Part shown: one piece after another, positions 1-6,368 of the stretch | How positions within the stretch are numbered: the stretch's first letter is position 1 | Layout of the letters: each line of letters starts with the position of its first letter | Source of the DNA: a virus | Strand: one strand, 5' to 3' | DNA length: 22,352 bases | IMG/VR virus record: IMGVR_UViG_3300030116_001308 | Coordinates: 1 to 22,352 of that record | The notes under the pieces: generated by a model | Told to the model about the DNA's origin: nothing | Database searches by the model: none | What the model saw: the letters and a program-made list of their open reading frames with translations, nothing else | Position numbers and translations under genes: made by a program

Positions 1-359
1 CCGTCCCAATCACGAAAATCGTCTATATGCCATGCCGCGCCCCACCTAATTTTAACGCCTTCTCGCACAGCTGCTTCTTTCATTGCATCCGCTATGTCAT
101 CGTACAGGTTCAACTCCCAGCTCGCCCGTCCAGAAACATACGCCATTAAGTCGACGGCATCTCCTGTTAAGTGTTTACTTTTCATTGTCTGGGAAGCTCC
201 ACGGGCTACTAAATCTTCTTGTTCTTTTTTAGTTCTTAGCCCACAAATCACTCCGAAGTCGACGTTGCTCACTGTGATGGCGTGAGTAACAACTGAGTGC
301 ATTTCGTTTTTTACTCCGTCTAATCGTCCTAAACTTCTTTGTGATAATTTAAAAGCCAT
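1..359 (-). CDS. Endolysin, M15-family zinc D,L-peptidase (partial, cut by window edge)
   Basis: The reading frame starts at ATG 359 and stays open to position 1, giving 119 residues with the C-terminus missing. It carries the M15/VanY (Peptidase_M15_4-like) signature: SKHLTGDAVD at residues 61-70, with H63 and D70 as probable zinc ligands, and a downstream WGAAWHIDDF stretch whose H111 would be the third ligand. Enzymes of this family cleave peptide cross-links in peptidoglycan (L-alanyl-D-glutamate or D-Ala-D-Ala type), so this is the likely phage lysin. There is no signal peptide, so it would reach the wall through a holin. It lies 10 bases downstream of a holin-like gene, as expected for a lysis cassette. 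The family call is good; the exact bond cleaved is not known. Confidence 0.85.
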   Translation of the reverse strand, partial: MAFKLSQRSLGRLDGVKNEMHSVVTHAITVSNVDFGVICGLRTKKEQEDLVARGASQTMKSKHLTGDAVDLMAYVSGRASWELNLYDDIADAMKEAAVREGVKIRWGAAWHIDDFRDWD

Positions 360-369
360 TGTTTTCCCC

Positions 370-732
370 TTATTTCTTTTTTCTCATGTTAAACAACTTA
401 CTCGCAGACCGTGTCGCAAAGCTCGCCGATACAATAGCTCCTAACGCAATCTGATACCACTGAGGCATACCTGCAAGGGCTTCAAACCCATCAGATACAA
501 TACCTCTGCCCCACTCCCCACAGAAACTAAGCACCAGAGGAATACTAAAAAGCAGGGTCAACCATTCGTCCTTCCATGAGGACTGTGATGCACGCATCGC
601 AGCAAGATCCCAATCGATCTCTCCAGTAGCCTCTTTCATACGAATTGTGGCTTCTGCCTTTTGTATAGCCGTTTTGCCCTCTAGGTATGACGACGCGAGG
701 CTACCGATAGAGCCTATAAGTGCTTGTATCAT
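370..732 (-). CDS. Holin candidate, GTA-type three-transmembrane family
   Basis: This 120-residue protein has a hydrophobic N-terminus (about 1-16), an amphipathic charged stretch with a WKDEW motif at 53-57, a hydrophobic segment at about 57-72, another at about 91-107, and a basic MRKKK C-terminus. This layout matches the 'holin of three TMs for gene-transfer release' family (GTA_holin_3TM) as I know it. It would form membrane lesions that release the M15 lysin encoded 10 bases downstream. The start overlaps the stop of the 28-codon gene upstream in an ATGA junction, suggesting translational coupling. A structural membrane protein cannot be excluded, because a second two-helix holin candidate lies nearby. 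Confidence 0.7.
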   Translation of the reverse strand: MIQALIGSIGSLASSYLEGKTAIQKAEATIRMKEATGEIDWDLAAMRASQSSWKDEWLTLLFSIPLVLSFCGEWGRGIVSDGFEALAGMPQWYQIALGAIVSASFATRSASKLFNMRKKK

Positions 733-815
733 TTTTTCTTGGGCCTTCCTCGTTTAGCAGCAGGTTTCTTCTTTTTAAATAGAATCCCCCATAGTTTTTT
801 AAGATACTCGATCAT
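729..815 (-). CDS. 28-residue basic protein with AT-hook-like tail
   Basis: A short frame starts at ATG 815 and stops at 729-731, overlapping the next gene by ATGA. The peptide has an amphipathic start (MIEYLKKLWGILF) followed by a strongly basic tail, KKKKPAAKRGRPKKK. RGRP followed by lysines is the core of an AT-hook, which binds the minor groove of AT-rich DNA. The tight overlaps on both sides, with the holin-like gene downstream and the 85-residue membrane protein upstream, support a real gene. Its function is unknown: it could bind DNA, or the amphipathic helix plus basic tail could be membrane-active. Support comes from packing and composition only. Confidence 0.55.
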   Translation of the reverse strand: MIEYLKKLWGILFKKKKPAAKRGRPKKK

Positions 816-1056
816 TTTCTTCTCCTGTTGGCTGTTTAGAAACTCTGTTAGTGCTAGCTTCTTTACCTAACCATAATGCAAACGAAGCTGAAAGCATTGC
901 AGTAACGAGAGATACAAACGCGCTTTGTTGAGTTGTAGGATCTTCTAATGTCATAAACCAAAGGCAAACTTTCCATGTTAGAATTATCTGACATAGAAAA
1001 GCTAAACGTGGTAATAACTTTAACTCATCAATGTATCTAGCTGTAATCTGTACCAT
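799..1056 (-). CDS. Small membrane protein with two transmembrane segments, possible holin
   Basis: This 85-residue protein has two predicted membrane helices, at about residues 15-36 and 46-64, joined by a short turn containing DPTTQQ. A charged hydrophilic C-terminus follows (GEENDRVS). This is class II holin-like topology, and it sits among other lysis genes two genes upstream of the endolysin. It overlaps the downstream 28-codon gene by 17 bases. With a GTA-type holin candidate also present, one of the two could be a holin and the other an antiholin or a structural membrane protein. The sequence does not decide which. Confidence 0.6.
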   Translation of the reverse strand: MVQITARYIDELKLLPRLAFLCQIILTWKVCLWFMTLEDPTTQQSAFVSLVTAMLSASFALWLGKEASTNRVSKQPTGEENDRVS

Positions 1057-1058
1057 AA

Positions 1059-1229
1059 TTAACTTTTTGCTTTCTTTTTAGCTGTAGCACTCAAGTCTTT
1101 AAAATGAAACAAACGCTTGCTGTTTTTACCATGTGTCTTTCCAGAATGTAACTGACCGTTTGGCATTTTGTGCGTTCCACCTTTATGTTCAGTTCCATCA
1201 CGAAAATAATGTTTTACAGTTTTAGGCAT
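1059..1229 (-). CDS. Conserved small basic marine phage protein (56 aa)
   Basis: The frame runs from ATG 1229 to a TAA at 1059-1061. The peptide begins MPKTVKHYFRDGTEHKGG and continues with HKMPNGQLHSGKTH and a C-terminal KRLFHF...AKKKAKS. It is rich in His, Lys and Gly. Proteins of this pattern (HYFKDGTEH, HKMPNGxxHxGKTH) recur in cyanophages and pelagiphages as short hypothetical genes near structural and lysis genes; this is my recollection, not a search. The start overlaps the stop of the preceding 42-codon gene by eight bases. No function is established. The basic character would suit a virion-internal, DNA-associated or RNA-associated role. Confidence 0.7.
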   Translation of the reverse strand: MPKTVKHYFRDGTEHKGGTHKMPNGQLHSGKTHGKNSKRLFHFKDLSATAKKKAKS

Positions 1230-1350
1230 AAGATTTACCTTTTTTACCTGATTTCTTAGTCTTCTTAACCATCTTCATTGGTTTTTTGTTAGTGGTCATC
1301 TTCATAGATTTTGTTTTCTTTTTACCCATTGAGTATCCATATCCCGGCAT
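1222..1350 (-). CDS. Lys/Met-rich 42-residue protein
   Basis: The frame from ATG 1350 to TAA 1222-1224 encodes a peptide starting MPGYGYSMGKKK and continuing as alternating Lys, Met and Thr (KSMKMTTNKKPMKMVKK) to a GKKGKSYA end. It is extremely basic, with no acidic residue. It overlaps the next small basic gene by eight bases and lies one base downstream of the preceding short gene's stop. Similar Lys/Met-rich mini-proteins occur in marine phage genomes without known function. Strong charge suggests nucleic-acid binding or a decoration role, but that is inference only. Confidence 0.65.
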   Translation of the reverse strand: MPGYGYSMGKKKTKSMKMTTNKKPMKMVKKTKKSGKKGKSYA

Positions 1351-1351
1351 A

Positions 1352-1480
1352 TTATTTCCTTTCTTTATTTGGTTTCATAAATGTTAGCGCGACATGCCTA
1401 TCGCTAGTTATGACAACGATGTTTCCGTCTTCGTCGTAGACTCCCCAAACGCTGCCAGACTTCCGTCGTATCTCTATCAA
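1352..1480 (-). CDS. Hypothetical 42-residue protein, probable TTG start
   Basis: This frame ends at TAA 1352-1354. The peptide reads LIEIRRKSGSVWGVYDEDG and then NIVVITSDRHVALTFMKPN, which looks like a small beta-rich fold. I chose the TTG at 1480 because a strong ribosome binding site (AAGGGAG) lies five bases upstream of it. An in-frame ATG at 1510 would give 52 residues but would overlap the upstream gene and has no comparable site. The tight fit between the neighbouring genes supports expression. I do not recognise a family. A rare TTG start is the point to verify. Confidence 0.5.
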   Translation of the reverse strand: MIEIRRKSGSVWGVYDEDGNIVVITSDRHVALTFMKPNKERK

Positions 1481-1496
1481 TTTTTCTCCCTTTCTT

Positions 1497-1982
1497 TCAG
1501 AGGTTCCCATCACCTAACCAGTTTGCTAGATAGATCATTCCAATAGAACCTCCTATCCCTAGAATAGATGCAAATATGCAAGTTAGTATATAAAAAATTT
1601 TATCTCGTCGTTTAGCAGCTTCTTCTAAAGCTTTCTTCTGTCGGGTACGAGCAGCAGCTTGTTCTTGTACTACAAGATCCCACATTCCGGGCGGGCCATA
1701 TAAAAGACATGCAGAACGAAGTTCATCTTGCGCTTGTTTGTGTGCCATCTTAGCTTGTGCTATTGCAAACCCCTCTTCTTCAGATGAAGTTAATCCTTTA
1801 GTTAAACGGCTAAAAGGATTCTTATGTTTACCAGTTTCTGCAAGGTTTATATCAGCTTCTAGCTTCGCAAGTTTACCAACTTGAGGCATTAAAGACTGTA
1901 TATCACGCCCTGCTTTTACAGCCGCACTAACAGAACTTGCGACCTTTGTAACCGCTCCAGCTAGTGCTAATACTTCAATCAT
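1497..1982 (-). CDS. Conserved phage protein with C-terminal membrane anchor
   Basis: A 161-residue protein from ATG 1982, preceded by GGTGGG as ribosome binding site; an upstream in-frame TTG at 2009 would add nine residues and is less likely. It has a hydrophobic, Ala/Val-rich N-terminus (about 1-22), a central charged and probably helical stretch, a LLYGPPGMWDLV motif near residues 95-106, a basic coiled-coil-like segment (ARTRQKKALEEAAKRRDK), and one transmembrane helix at about 128-154. Proteins with the 'YGPPG-W' motif occur as hypotheticals in many phages near the lysis genes, from memory. The topology would suit a spanin-like or membrane-scaffold role, but no function is proven. It starts one base from the upstream gene's stop. 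Confidence 0.7.
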   Translation of the reverse strand: MIEVLALAGAVTKVASSVSAAVKAGRDIQSLMPQVGKLAKLEADINLAETGKHKNPFSRLTKGLTSSEEEGFAIAQAKMAHKQAQDELRSACLLYGPPGMWDLVVQEQAAARTRQKKALEEAAKRRDKIFYILTCIFASILGIGGSIGMIYLANWLGDGNL

Positions 1983-1983
1983 T

Positions 1984-2154
1984 TTAACCCACCAAAATAA
2001 ATCCAACAAAGCCAGTAAAAGTAACAGTAAAGTATGTACCTACAGAATACATTACAAATCTTTCTACCTTAGAAACTCTGTTTTCAACATTCTCCATTTT
2101 GGTCTTAATAACTGCTAATTCAGTTAATATTTGTGTTACATCACCTTTGGTCAT
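1984..2154 (-). CDS. Small coiled-coil plus transmembrane protein, XhlA/haemolysin-like
   Basis: The frame runs from ATG 2154 to TAA 1984-1986 (56 residues). Residues 1-33 form a charged helix with heptad-like spacing (VTQILTELAVIKTKMENVENRVSKVE, given as spacing evidence: V6, I9, L13, I16, M20, V23, V27, V30). Residues 34-56 are hydrophobic (FVMYSVGTYFTVTFTG) and would cross the membrane. This coiled-coil-then-anchor layout is that of XhlA-type phage haemolysin accessory proteins, which assist holin function. The start overlaps the upstream stop by ATGA. The call rests on topology, and the peptide could equally be a generic membrane-tethered oligomer. Confidence 0.6.
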   Translation of the reverse strand: MTKGDVTQILTELAVIKTKMENVENRVSKVERFVMYSVGTYFTVTFTGFVGFILVG

Positions 2155-2324
2155 TCTGCGTCCTTAATAGTAAGTGTGCCTGCTTCAACTTGTTTTAGTA
2201 TTTCCTCATAATGTCTATTGTCTTTACTATTTGGCACACTCCATTGAACACCATTTATTTCACATTCAATACTAGATAGAACACCTTGTGCATTTTTTTT
2301 GTATTGTGCATTTTTTATTTCCAT
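2151..2324 (-). CDS. Hypothetical 57-residue protein, tail chaperone-like
   Basis: The frame from ATG 2324 to TGA 2151-2153 encodes a peptide with INGVQWSVPNSKDNRHYEEI in its middle and a C-terminal LKQVEAGTLTIKDAE. The pattern 'V-W-VP-...-N-RHY-EI' with 'I-DAE' at the end is typical of small proteins encoded next to phage tail fibres, where they are often taken for assembly chaperones or XkdW-like proteins (recollection, not a search). It lies just downstream of the 370-residue fibre, with only eight bases between them, and overlaps the next gene by ATGA. The role is inferred from position. Confidence 0.6.
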   Translation of the reverse strand: MEIKNAQYKKNAQGVLSSIECEINGVQWSVPNSKDNRHYEEILKQVEAGTLTIKDAE

Positions 2325-2332
2325 TTTATTTC

Positions 2333-3445
2333 CTACAATTCTGCATCAAATTCCAAAAAGTTCGTGCTATTTCCATATGCGTTTAACATACAGCCTCTTC
2401 CTGCTGTCATATTAGCACCTACAACATTTACAACAATATACTCATGTGTTGAACCACCCTCAACACTTAATGCACTACAAGAATCAGCATCATTTGCATT
2501 CCAAATGTAGTAATCACTAGCAGAACCCCCAATAGATAAAGATGGGTCTACTCTCATATGAACTGGAGGATAAATCGAAATTTCTGCTTCATTAGAAGCT
2601 ACAATTTGACCAGTTCCATATCTGGTGTATCCACCATTAGTACCACCATCATTAGGGTATCTAAGCAAATATCTTTGACATTTTCTAAGTGTTGTTTCAT
2701 AAGGTTCATGCTCAAATGTTGTTGCGTTTTGTCCTATCTCTAATTGCATACCTGTAAGAAACCATGTATTGCCAATAGTATCAAAAACATTAACACCTTG
2801 ATTTGCAGCGTAATTTGCATCTGCATATGTTACAAAAGAAGCTGAATTGTTACCACTTGAGTAGGTTGTACCTGCCGCCAAAATCCAAACTATTTCAAGA
2901 CCATGTCCATTGTCATCATTAATTACCCCAGAAGTATCACCAGTAAAAGTAAGAGACTTTCTTTCCCATGTATTTGCTGAATCAATAGTGTATGTTAAGT
3001 TTGCTTGTTTATAACTATTGTCATTTTGAGCTATATTTACTGAGTAAGTTCCAGTTTTATTAGACTTTACATAAAAAGAAAGAGTAATATTCTTTGCTTC
3101 ACTAGTGCCAAAAGCTAATGACTGTAGATTTTGTGCTTCTATTCTATAAACCATCTGATTGTAATGATTTGTAGCAAGACTACTATCTGCTGTTGTTACA
3201 TTTACTTTAAGTGAGTTTGCAAACCCTTCTGGTGCAGAGCTATCTTGAGTCACAGTTGCTGCTCCACTATTATTCCCAAGACTTGTCATAATCCTATCAA
3301 GACAATATGCGTTGTTAGAAAAAGAAAAACTTGTTCCTCTTTGACTAACATTCATTGCACCATTGATAATCAAATTCCTATTTACTCCACCACCCCCTGC
3401 ATTGATGTTGCCTATAAGATTTGCTAAATCTGCTGCTTTGCTCAT
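2333..3445 (-). CDS. Tail fibre / receptor-binding protein with jelly-roll carbohydrate-binding-like domain
   Basis: A 370-residue protein, the longest in the fibre array and the last one transcribed. Its start has GGAT eight bases upstream. Residues 20-35 read NRNLIINGAMNVSQRG, a motif common at the start of phage fibre heads. Residues about 35-240 are Ser/Thr/Asn-rich and beta-rich, with a 'GMQLEIG' strand, resembling carbohydrate-binding jelly rolls. The TTFEHEPYETTLRKCQRYL motif at about 242-260 is widely shared among phage fibres. The C-terminal ~100 residues are Gly/Asn-rich and likely form the distal tip. It probably binds host surface glycans. Any enzymatic activity is not visible. 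Confidence 0.75.
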   Translation of the reverse strand: MSKAADLANLIGNINAGGGGVNRNLIINGAMNVSQRGTSFSFSNNAYCLDRIMTSLGNNSGAATVTQDSSAPEGFANSLKVNVTTADSSLATNHYNQMVYRIEAQNLQSLAFGTSEAKNITLSFYVKSNKTGTYSVNIAQNDNSYKQANLTYTIDSANTWERKSLTFTGDTSGVINDDNGHGLEIVWILAAGTTYSSGNNSASFVTYADANYAANQGVNVFDTIGNTWFLTGMQLEIGQNATTFEHEPYETTLRKCQRYLLRYPNDGGTNGGYTRYGTGQIVASNEAEISIYPPVHMRVDPSLSIGGSASDYYIWNANDADSCSALSVEGGSTHEYIVVNVVGANMTAGRGCMLNAYGNSTNFLEFDAEL

Positions 3446-3449
3446 GCTG

Positions 3450-3965
3450 TCATCCTATTAAAAATCCAGAACAATGTGTTCCTAAATCATTATTCAAGTC
3501 AGTGCTATTTTCAGCTTGAGGTATGACATAAAAAGTTTCGCCTTGTGAAAAAGTAAGTATAAGTTGAGACATTCTATGACTATATTGACCGCCACTACCT
3601 GTTGGGAGAGGATGTCCAGAGTGCACACTACCTAATTGTGATCCTCCCTTGTAAACCCTAAAAACAACATATCTTGACGCGGTATTATGATGTATGGTCA
3701 ATGCAAAATTAATTTGATATGTTCCTGCTATGGGTGCTGTGAATTGCCTATCTGTTGTACTCCAACAATTTCCAATATTTGTTAATGTAGTCGTGTAAGG
3801 AGCTTTTGACGTTTCACCAGAACCAAAACTGTAACTTCCACTTGCAAAATAAGCAAACCACATGGGTTTTGTAGGCTGTAATACTCTTCCTGCTGTATCC
3901 ACAGTCATAGCCGTAGTAGAGTTTGTTGCGTCTTGTATTGTATTTACTTTAAGAATTGATGCCAT
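3450..3965 (-). CDS. C1q-like fibre head protein (class A)
   Basis: This 171-residue protein has an N-terminal peptide, MASILKVNTIQD, then an AMTVDTAGRVLQPTKP linker (residues 19-34) and a C1q/TNF-like jelly roll with the signature FTAPIAGTYQINF at 75-87. It ends in CSGFLIG. The C1q fold forms trimers and, in phages, is used for surface recognition. The same three-part design recurs in the genes at 3969-4451, 5733-6359 and 7780-8298. The gene ends four bases upstream of the 370-residue fibre's start. The family assignment is by motif, and trimeric adhesin function is inference from C1q-like proteins. Confidence 0.75.
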   Translation of the reverse strand: MASILKVNTIQDATNSTTAMTVDTAGRVLQPTKPMWFAYFASGSYSFGSGETSKAPYTTTLTNIGNCWSTTDRQFTAPIAGTYQINFALTIHHNTASRYVVFRVYKGGSQLGSVHSGHPLPTGSGGQYSHRMSQLILTFSQGETFYVIPQAENSTDLNNDLGTHCSGFLIG

Positions 3966-3997
3966 TGTTTATCCTAGTAAAAATCCAGAAAAATGTG
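3454..3997. repeat. Conserved 25-base end shared by two class A genes
   Basis: The 3' ends of the adjacent C1q-like genes share 23 of 25 bases: positions 3454-3478 and 3973-3997, both encoding CSGFLIG-like or HFSGFLLG-like tails. The middle of the two genes is much less similar. This is a short homology at the variable-domain boundary that could support recombination. Confidence 0.55.
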
Positions 3998-4451
3998 AAA
4001 AATTGTTTTGTGGACTTGTTGTTCCATATGTTGGCACTCCATTATTGACTTGAACATAATCACCAACAGAAAGAGATGCTACTGTAGTAAACGAACCAGT
4101 AAAATCATTATCAAGTTCAGTACGATTTTGAACTTTTGCATAGGATTGTCCATTAATAAATAATTCTGTACCAAAATAAGCATCAGTTCCATCATTATCA
4201 CTTAAAATAGCAACGGAAAATACATATACTCCTGCTATTGGTGCAGTAAATCTTCCATTACTTGTATCATAATGTCCACCTTGATTAACCATAGCAGTAT
4301 CAAATATAACTATCCCTGCATTATTTTGAGATGTTCTTCTTGCCATAAAAGCGGGTCTTGAAGGAGTTAATATTCTACCTGTGCTATCTATCGTCATAGC
4401 ACTTGTGCCACCAGAATGTTTTATTGCATCTACATGAAGTTCGCTTGCCAT
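3969..4451 (-). CDS. C1q-like fibre head protein (class A)
   Basis: A 160-residue paralogue of the neighbouring class A proteins. It starts MASELHVDAIKHSGG, has AMTIDSTGRILTPSRP at residues 18-33, the jelly-roll signature FTAPIAGVYVF at 68-78, and ends HFSGFLLG. The last ~25 bases (3973-3997) match the end of the 3450-3965 gene (3454-3478) at 23 of 25 positions, pointing to recent duplication or recombination between them. The start codon overlaps the upstream stop by one base (TAATG). The probable role is a virion-surface adhesin; the receptor is unknown. Confidence 0.75.
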   Translation of the reverse strand: MASELHVDAIKHSGGTSAMTIDSTGRILTPSRPAFMARRTSQNNAGIVIFDTAMVNQGGHYDTSNGRFTAPIAGVYVFSVAILSDNDGTDAYFGTELFINGQSYAKVQNRTELDNDFTGSFTTVASLSVGDYVQVNNGVPTYGTTSPQNNFSHFSGFLLG

Positions 4452-4996
4452 TACTGTGCTATCTCCTTGATTATAATCATAGGTTTAATATAGCCTATTG
4501 CTGCGGTGTCGGTAACTGTATGATGATGATAGAGGTTAGAACTATGTCCTGATTCATTTTGACAATAAAGAGAGTATGTTCTTGCATTTGTAGTGCCTGC
4601 AACTTCTTGAGCAGTAATAGTCATCATGTCAGCATCATTAGCATCATGGTCACGGTGTCTAGCAGTAGCGTGCATACTAGTTCTACTACCTTGATTACTA
4701 CCTATACTAATAGCTGCGCTAGTATCGTAGTTTAATATTCTCCAATGTCTCATAGTTGTTGCATTGTTACACCCAACCAATAAATTAAATTGAATATAGA
4801 TTATTGAGTTTGCAAACTTAGGAGTAATAGACGTTCTCATTCCAGAACTTACTTCTGTGAAGGTTGTTACATTGAGAGTGCTACCACCTGTATCAGGGTT
4901 ATTTATTATCGTTTGTAGTGTATAACCACTTGGCATCTGAATAGTATCAGATGTACTTTTTCCCTCAATCTTATCTACTAATAATCTACTGGTCAT
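4451..4996 (-). CDS. Fibre-associated protein with ITPKF motif (class B)
   Basis: This 181-residue protein belongs to the second paralogue class. It begins MTSRLLVDKIEGKS, then MPSGYTLQTI (21-30), the class B signature ITPKFANSIIYI at 57-68, and ends MIIIKEIAQ. The Ser/Thr and beta content suggests a single beta-sandwich domain. Proteins of the form 'L-VD-I-G-T ... MPSG ... ITPKF/S-SKIL' are frequent in marine phage tail regions (recollection). It overlaps the upstream MPYIG gene's stop in an ATGA junction. The N-terminal peptide resembles that of the class A C1q proteins, so both may dock on the same virion site. Confidence 0.65.
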   Translation of the reverse strand: MTSRLLVDKIEGKSTSDTIQMPSGYTLQTIINNPDTGGSTLNVTTFTEVSSGMRTSITPKFANSIIYIQFNLLVGCNNATTMRHWRILNYDTSAAISIGSNQGSRTSMHATARHRDHDANDADMMTITAQEVAGTTNARTYSLYCQNESGHSSNLYHHHTVTDTAAIGYIKPMIIIKEIAQ

Positions 4997-5454
4997 ACTA
5001 TTGTATACACTCCGTTAACTGTGATTGTAGCATTTGTAACTGTTATAGGCCCTGCTGACAATCCATTTGTACCACTTGGAATCGTTACATCTGCGGTGAT
5101 ACTATTACCGTTAGTTCGTATTATACTATTATTTCCAAGAAAAGGATAGCGTGTATCTGATTCTGCTTTGGTGTAGCTGTTGGCTATGCTGAAAGCATCA
5201 TACACTATAATCTCAATCACATCATTTAGAGATGCACCAGTGGTTAGAACTACCGTTGTACCAGATGTAGCTGTATAGTCTTCAGCACTTTTTAATAATA
5301 TTCCGTTCTGAAAAACGTCACAGTAAACGGAGTCCGTATATGTGAGGACGTTTGCATTGGCATCTGAGCCACTAAACGAAGTCTGACCTGCTGTGGCTTG
5401 GTATATGAAGCGTGTTCTAACGCCTTGGTTGGGTGCTTTTCCTATGTATGGCAT
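4993..5454 (-). CDS. MPYIG-type tail fibre protein (class C)
   Basis: This 153-residue protein starts MPYIGKAPNQGVRTRFIYQA. It contains a beta-rich domain with 'DVFQNGILLKSAEDYTATSG' (about 48-67), a pattern seen in phage fibre proteins where an N-G-x-L/I turn precedes 'DY', and a C-terminal TIPSGTNGLSAGPITVTN followed by ATITVNG. The gene at 8295-8744 shares the MPYIG start, the same domain order and a similar C-terminal strand pattern, so the two are paralogues. A SYTKAESDTRYPFLGN segment at about 92-107 resembles the KxExD(T/A)RY linkers found in fibre shafts. Likely a short fibre or baseplate-proximal adaptor. Confidence 0.65.
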   Translation of the reverse strand: MPYIGKAPNQGVRTRFIYQATAGQTSFSGSDANANVLTYTDSVYCDVFQNGILLKSAEDYTATSGTTVVLTTGASLNDVIEIIVYDAFSIANSYTKAESDTRYPFLGNNSIIRTNGNSITADVTIPSGTNGLSAGPITVTNATITVNGVYTIV

Positions 5455-5724
5455 TTAAATTTCTGCTTTCTCATTATTATCACTTACATTTTTTGCCGTA
5501 TCGACTACTTTTAAAGCATATGCTTGAGTTATTTGTGCGTCCTCTCCTGTTGCTATAGATATTGAATTAGCATTACAATGTGCAACTAGTTTTGCAATGA
5601 TTTCATCTTTTGCTTTCCTTGCTCTTTCAGTAATAGCATTATCGCACCATTCTTGTACTGAGAGACAAGAATACTCCAGAGCTTTAATTTGTGTGTCCGT
5701 TAAATTTATTGAAATATTTGGCAT
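5455..5724 (-). CDS. Conserved marine phage hypothetical protein (89 aa)
   Basis: An 89-residue protein beginning MPNISINLTDTQIKALEYSC with SVQEWCDNAITERARKAKDEI following. The 'LT-TQ-KAL-Y...W-NAI--RA--A-DEI' pattern is one I associate with small proteins found repeatedly in cyanophage and pelagiphage tail regions, with no assigned function. It is mostly helical, unlike its beta-rich neighbours, which fits a chaperone or assembly helper rather than a structural fibre. An AGGA ribosome binding site lies about eight bases before the start. It ends immediately before the MPYIG gene starts. Confidence 0.6.
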   Translation of the reverse strand: MPNISINLTDTQIKALEYSCLSVQEWCDNAITERARKAKDEIIAKLVAHCNANSISIATGEDAQITQAYALKVVDTAKNVSDNNEKAEI

Positions 5725-5732
5725 TTTTTTTC

Positions 5733-6359
5733 CTAACCTATTAGATGTCCTGCGAAGTATGAATATTGTTGACCTTGAGAACTGTGAAATTCTCCACCAT
5801 TTGCACCCCCTCCTCTTATTTCTACATAATCACCAGAACTAAGATTAATCTCTGCGTTTGCATAAATGCGATGGTATTCGTTATCTGATTGATCTCTTGT
5901 GCTTCTAAATTCAGCATTTAAAACCCCATTAAGATATACTTTTACATAAACCATTCCTGCTGTACCAGTGTTATGCCAATGGGCGGCAGAAAATGAATAT
6001 GTGCCATCTATAGGTGCTGTAAAACGATAATTACTAGTATTATAATTATTACCTATGTCATGGAGTTCAGTGTTGTAGGGTATAGTAGCTTCTGATGATG
6101 TATTTGTGCTACCAGTGGTGGTAACTCTAAATGCAGGATTGCTTGGTTTAGTTACATGACCACTAGCATCAACAACCATATATGGTGTAGTTCCAAGTGT
6201 AGAGCCAAGACCTATAGTTAAACTGTCTGTGCTGTCATCTAGTCCAATGTGAAAGTCTTGGGCATTACCATCAAACACAATAGACCTATCTGATGCTGAA
6301 CCTCCACCTAGTGTTAAGGGATTATCTACTCCACCACCTCTAACTTTAGTTAATGCCAC
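5733..6359 (-). CDS. C1q-like fibre protein with extended N-terminal domain (class A)
   Basis: At 208 residues this is the longest class A protein. Instead of the short 'M-S-L-VD-I' peptide it begins MALTKVRGGGVDN and carries SIVFDGNAQDFHIGLDD at 26-42 and SLTIGLGSTLGTTPYMVVDA at 46-65, a module typical of marine phage fibre N-termini. It then rejoins the class A pattern with GHVTKPSNPAF at 67-77 and the C1q-like signature FTAPIDGTYSF at 113-123, ending in YFAGHLIG. The longer N-terminus suggests it could be the anchor of a complex or attach elsewhere on the virion. A neighbouring chaperone-like gene lies nine bases upstream. Confidence 0.75.
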   Translation of the reverse strand: MALTKVRGGGVDNPLTLGGGSASDRSIVFDGNAQDFHIGLDDSTDSLTIGLGSTLGTTPYMVVDASGHVTKPSNPAFRVTTTGSTNTSSEATIPYNTELHDIGNNYNTSNYRFTAPIDGTYSFSAAHWHNTGTAGMVYVKVYLNGVLNAEFRSTRDQSDNEYHRIYANAEINLSSGDYVEIRGGGANGGEFHSSQGQQYSYFAGHLIG

Positions 6360-6368
6360 TTCTTACTC

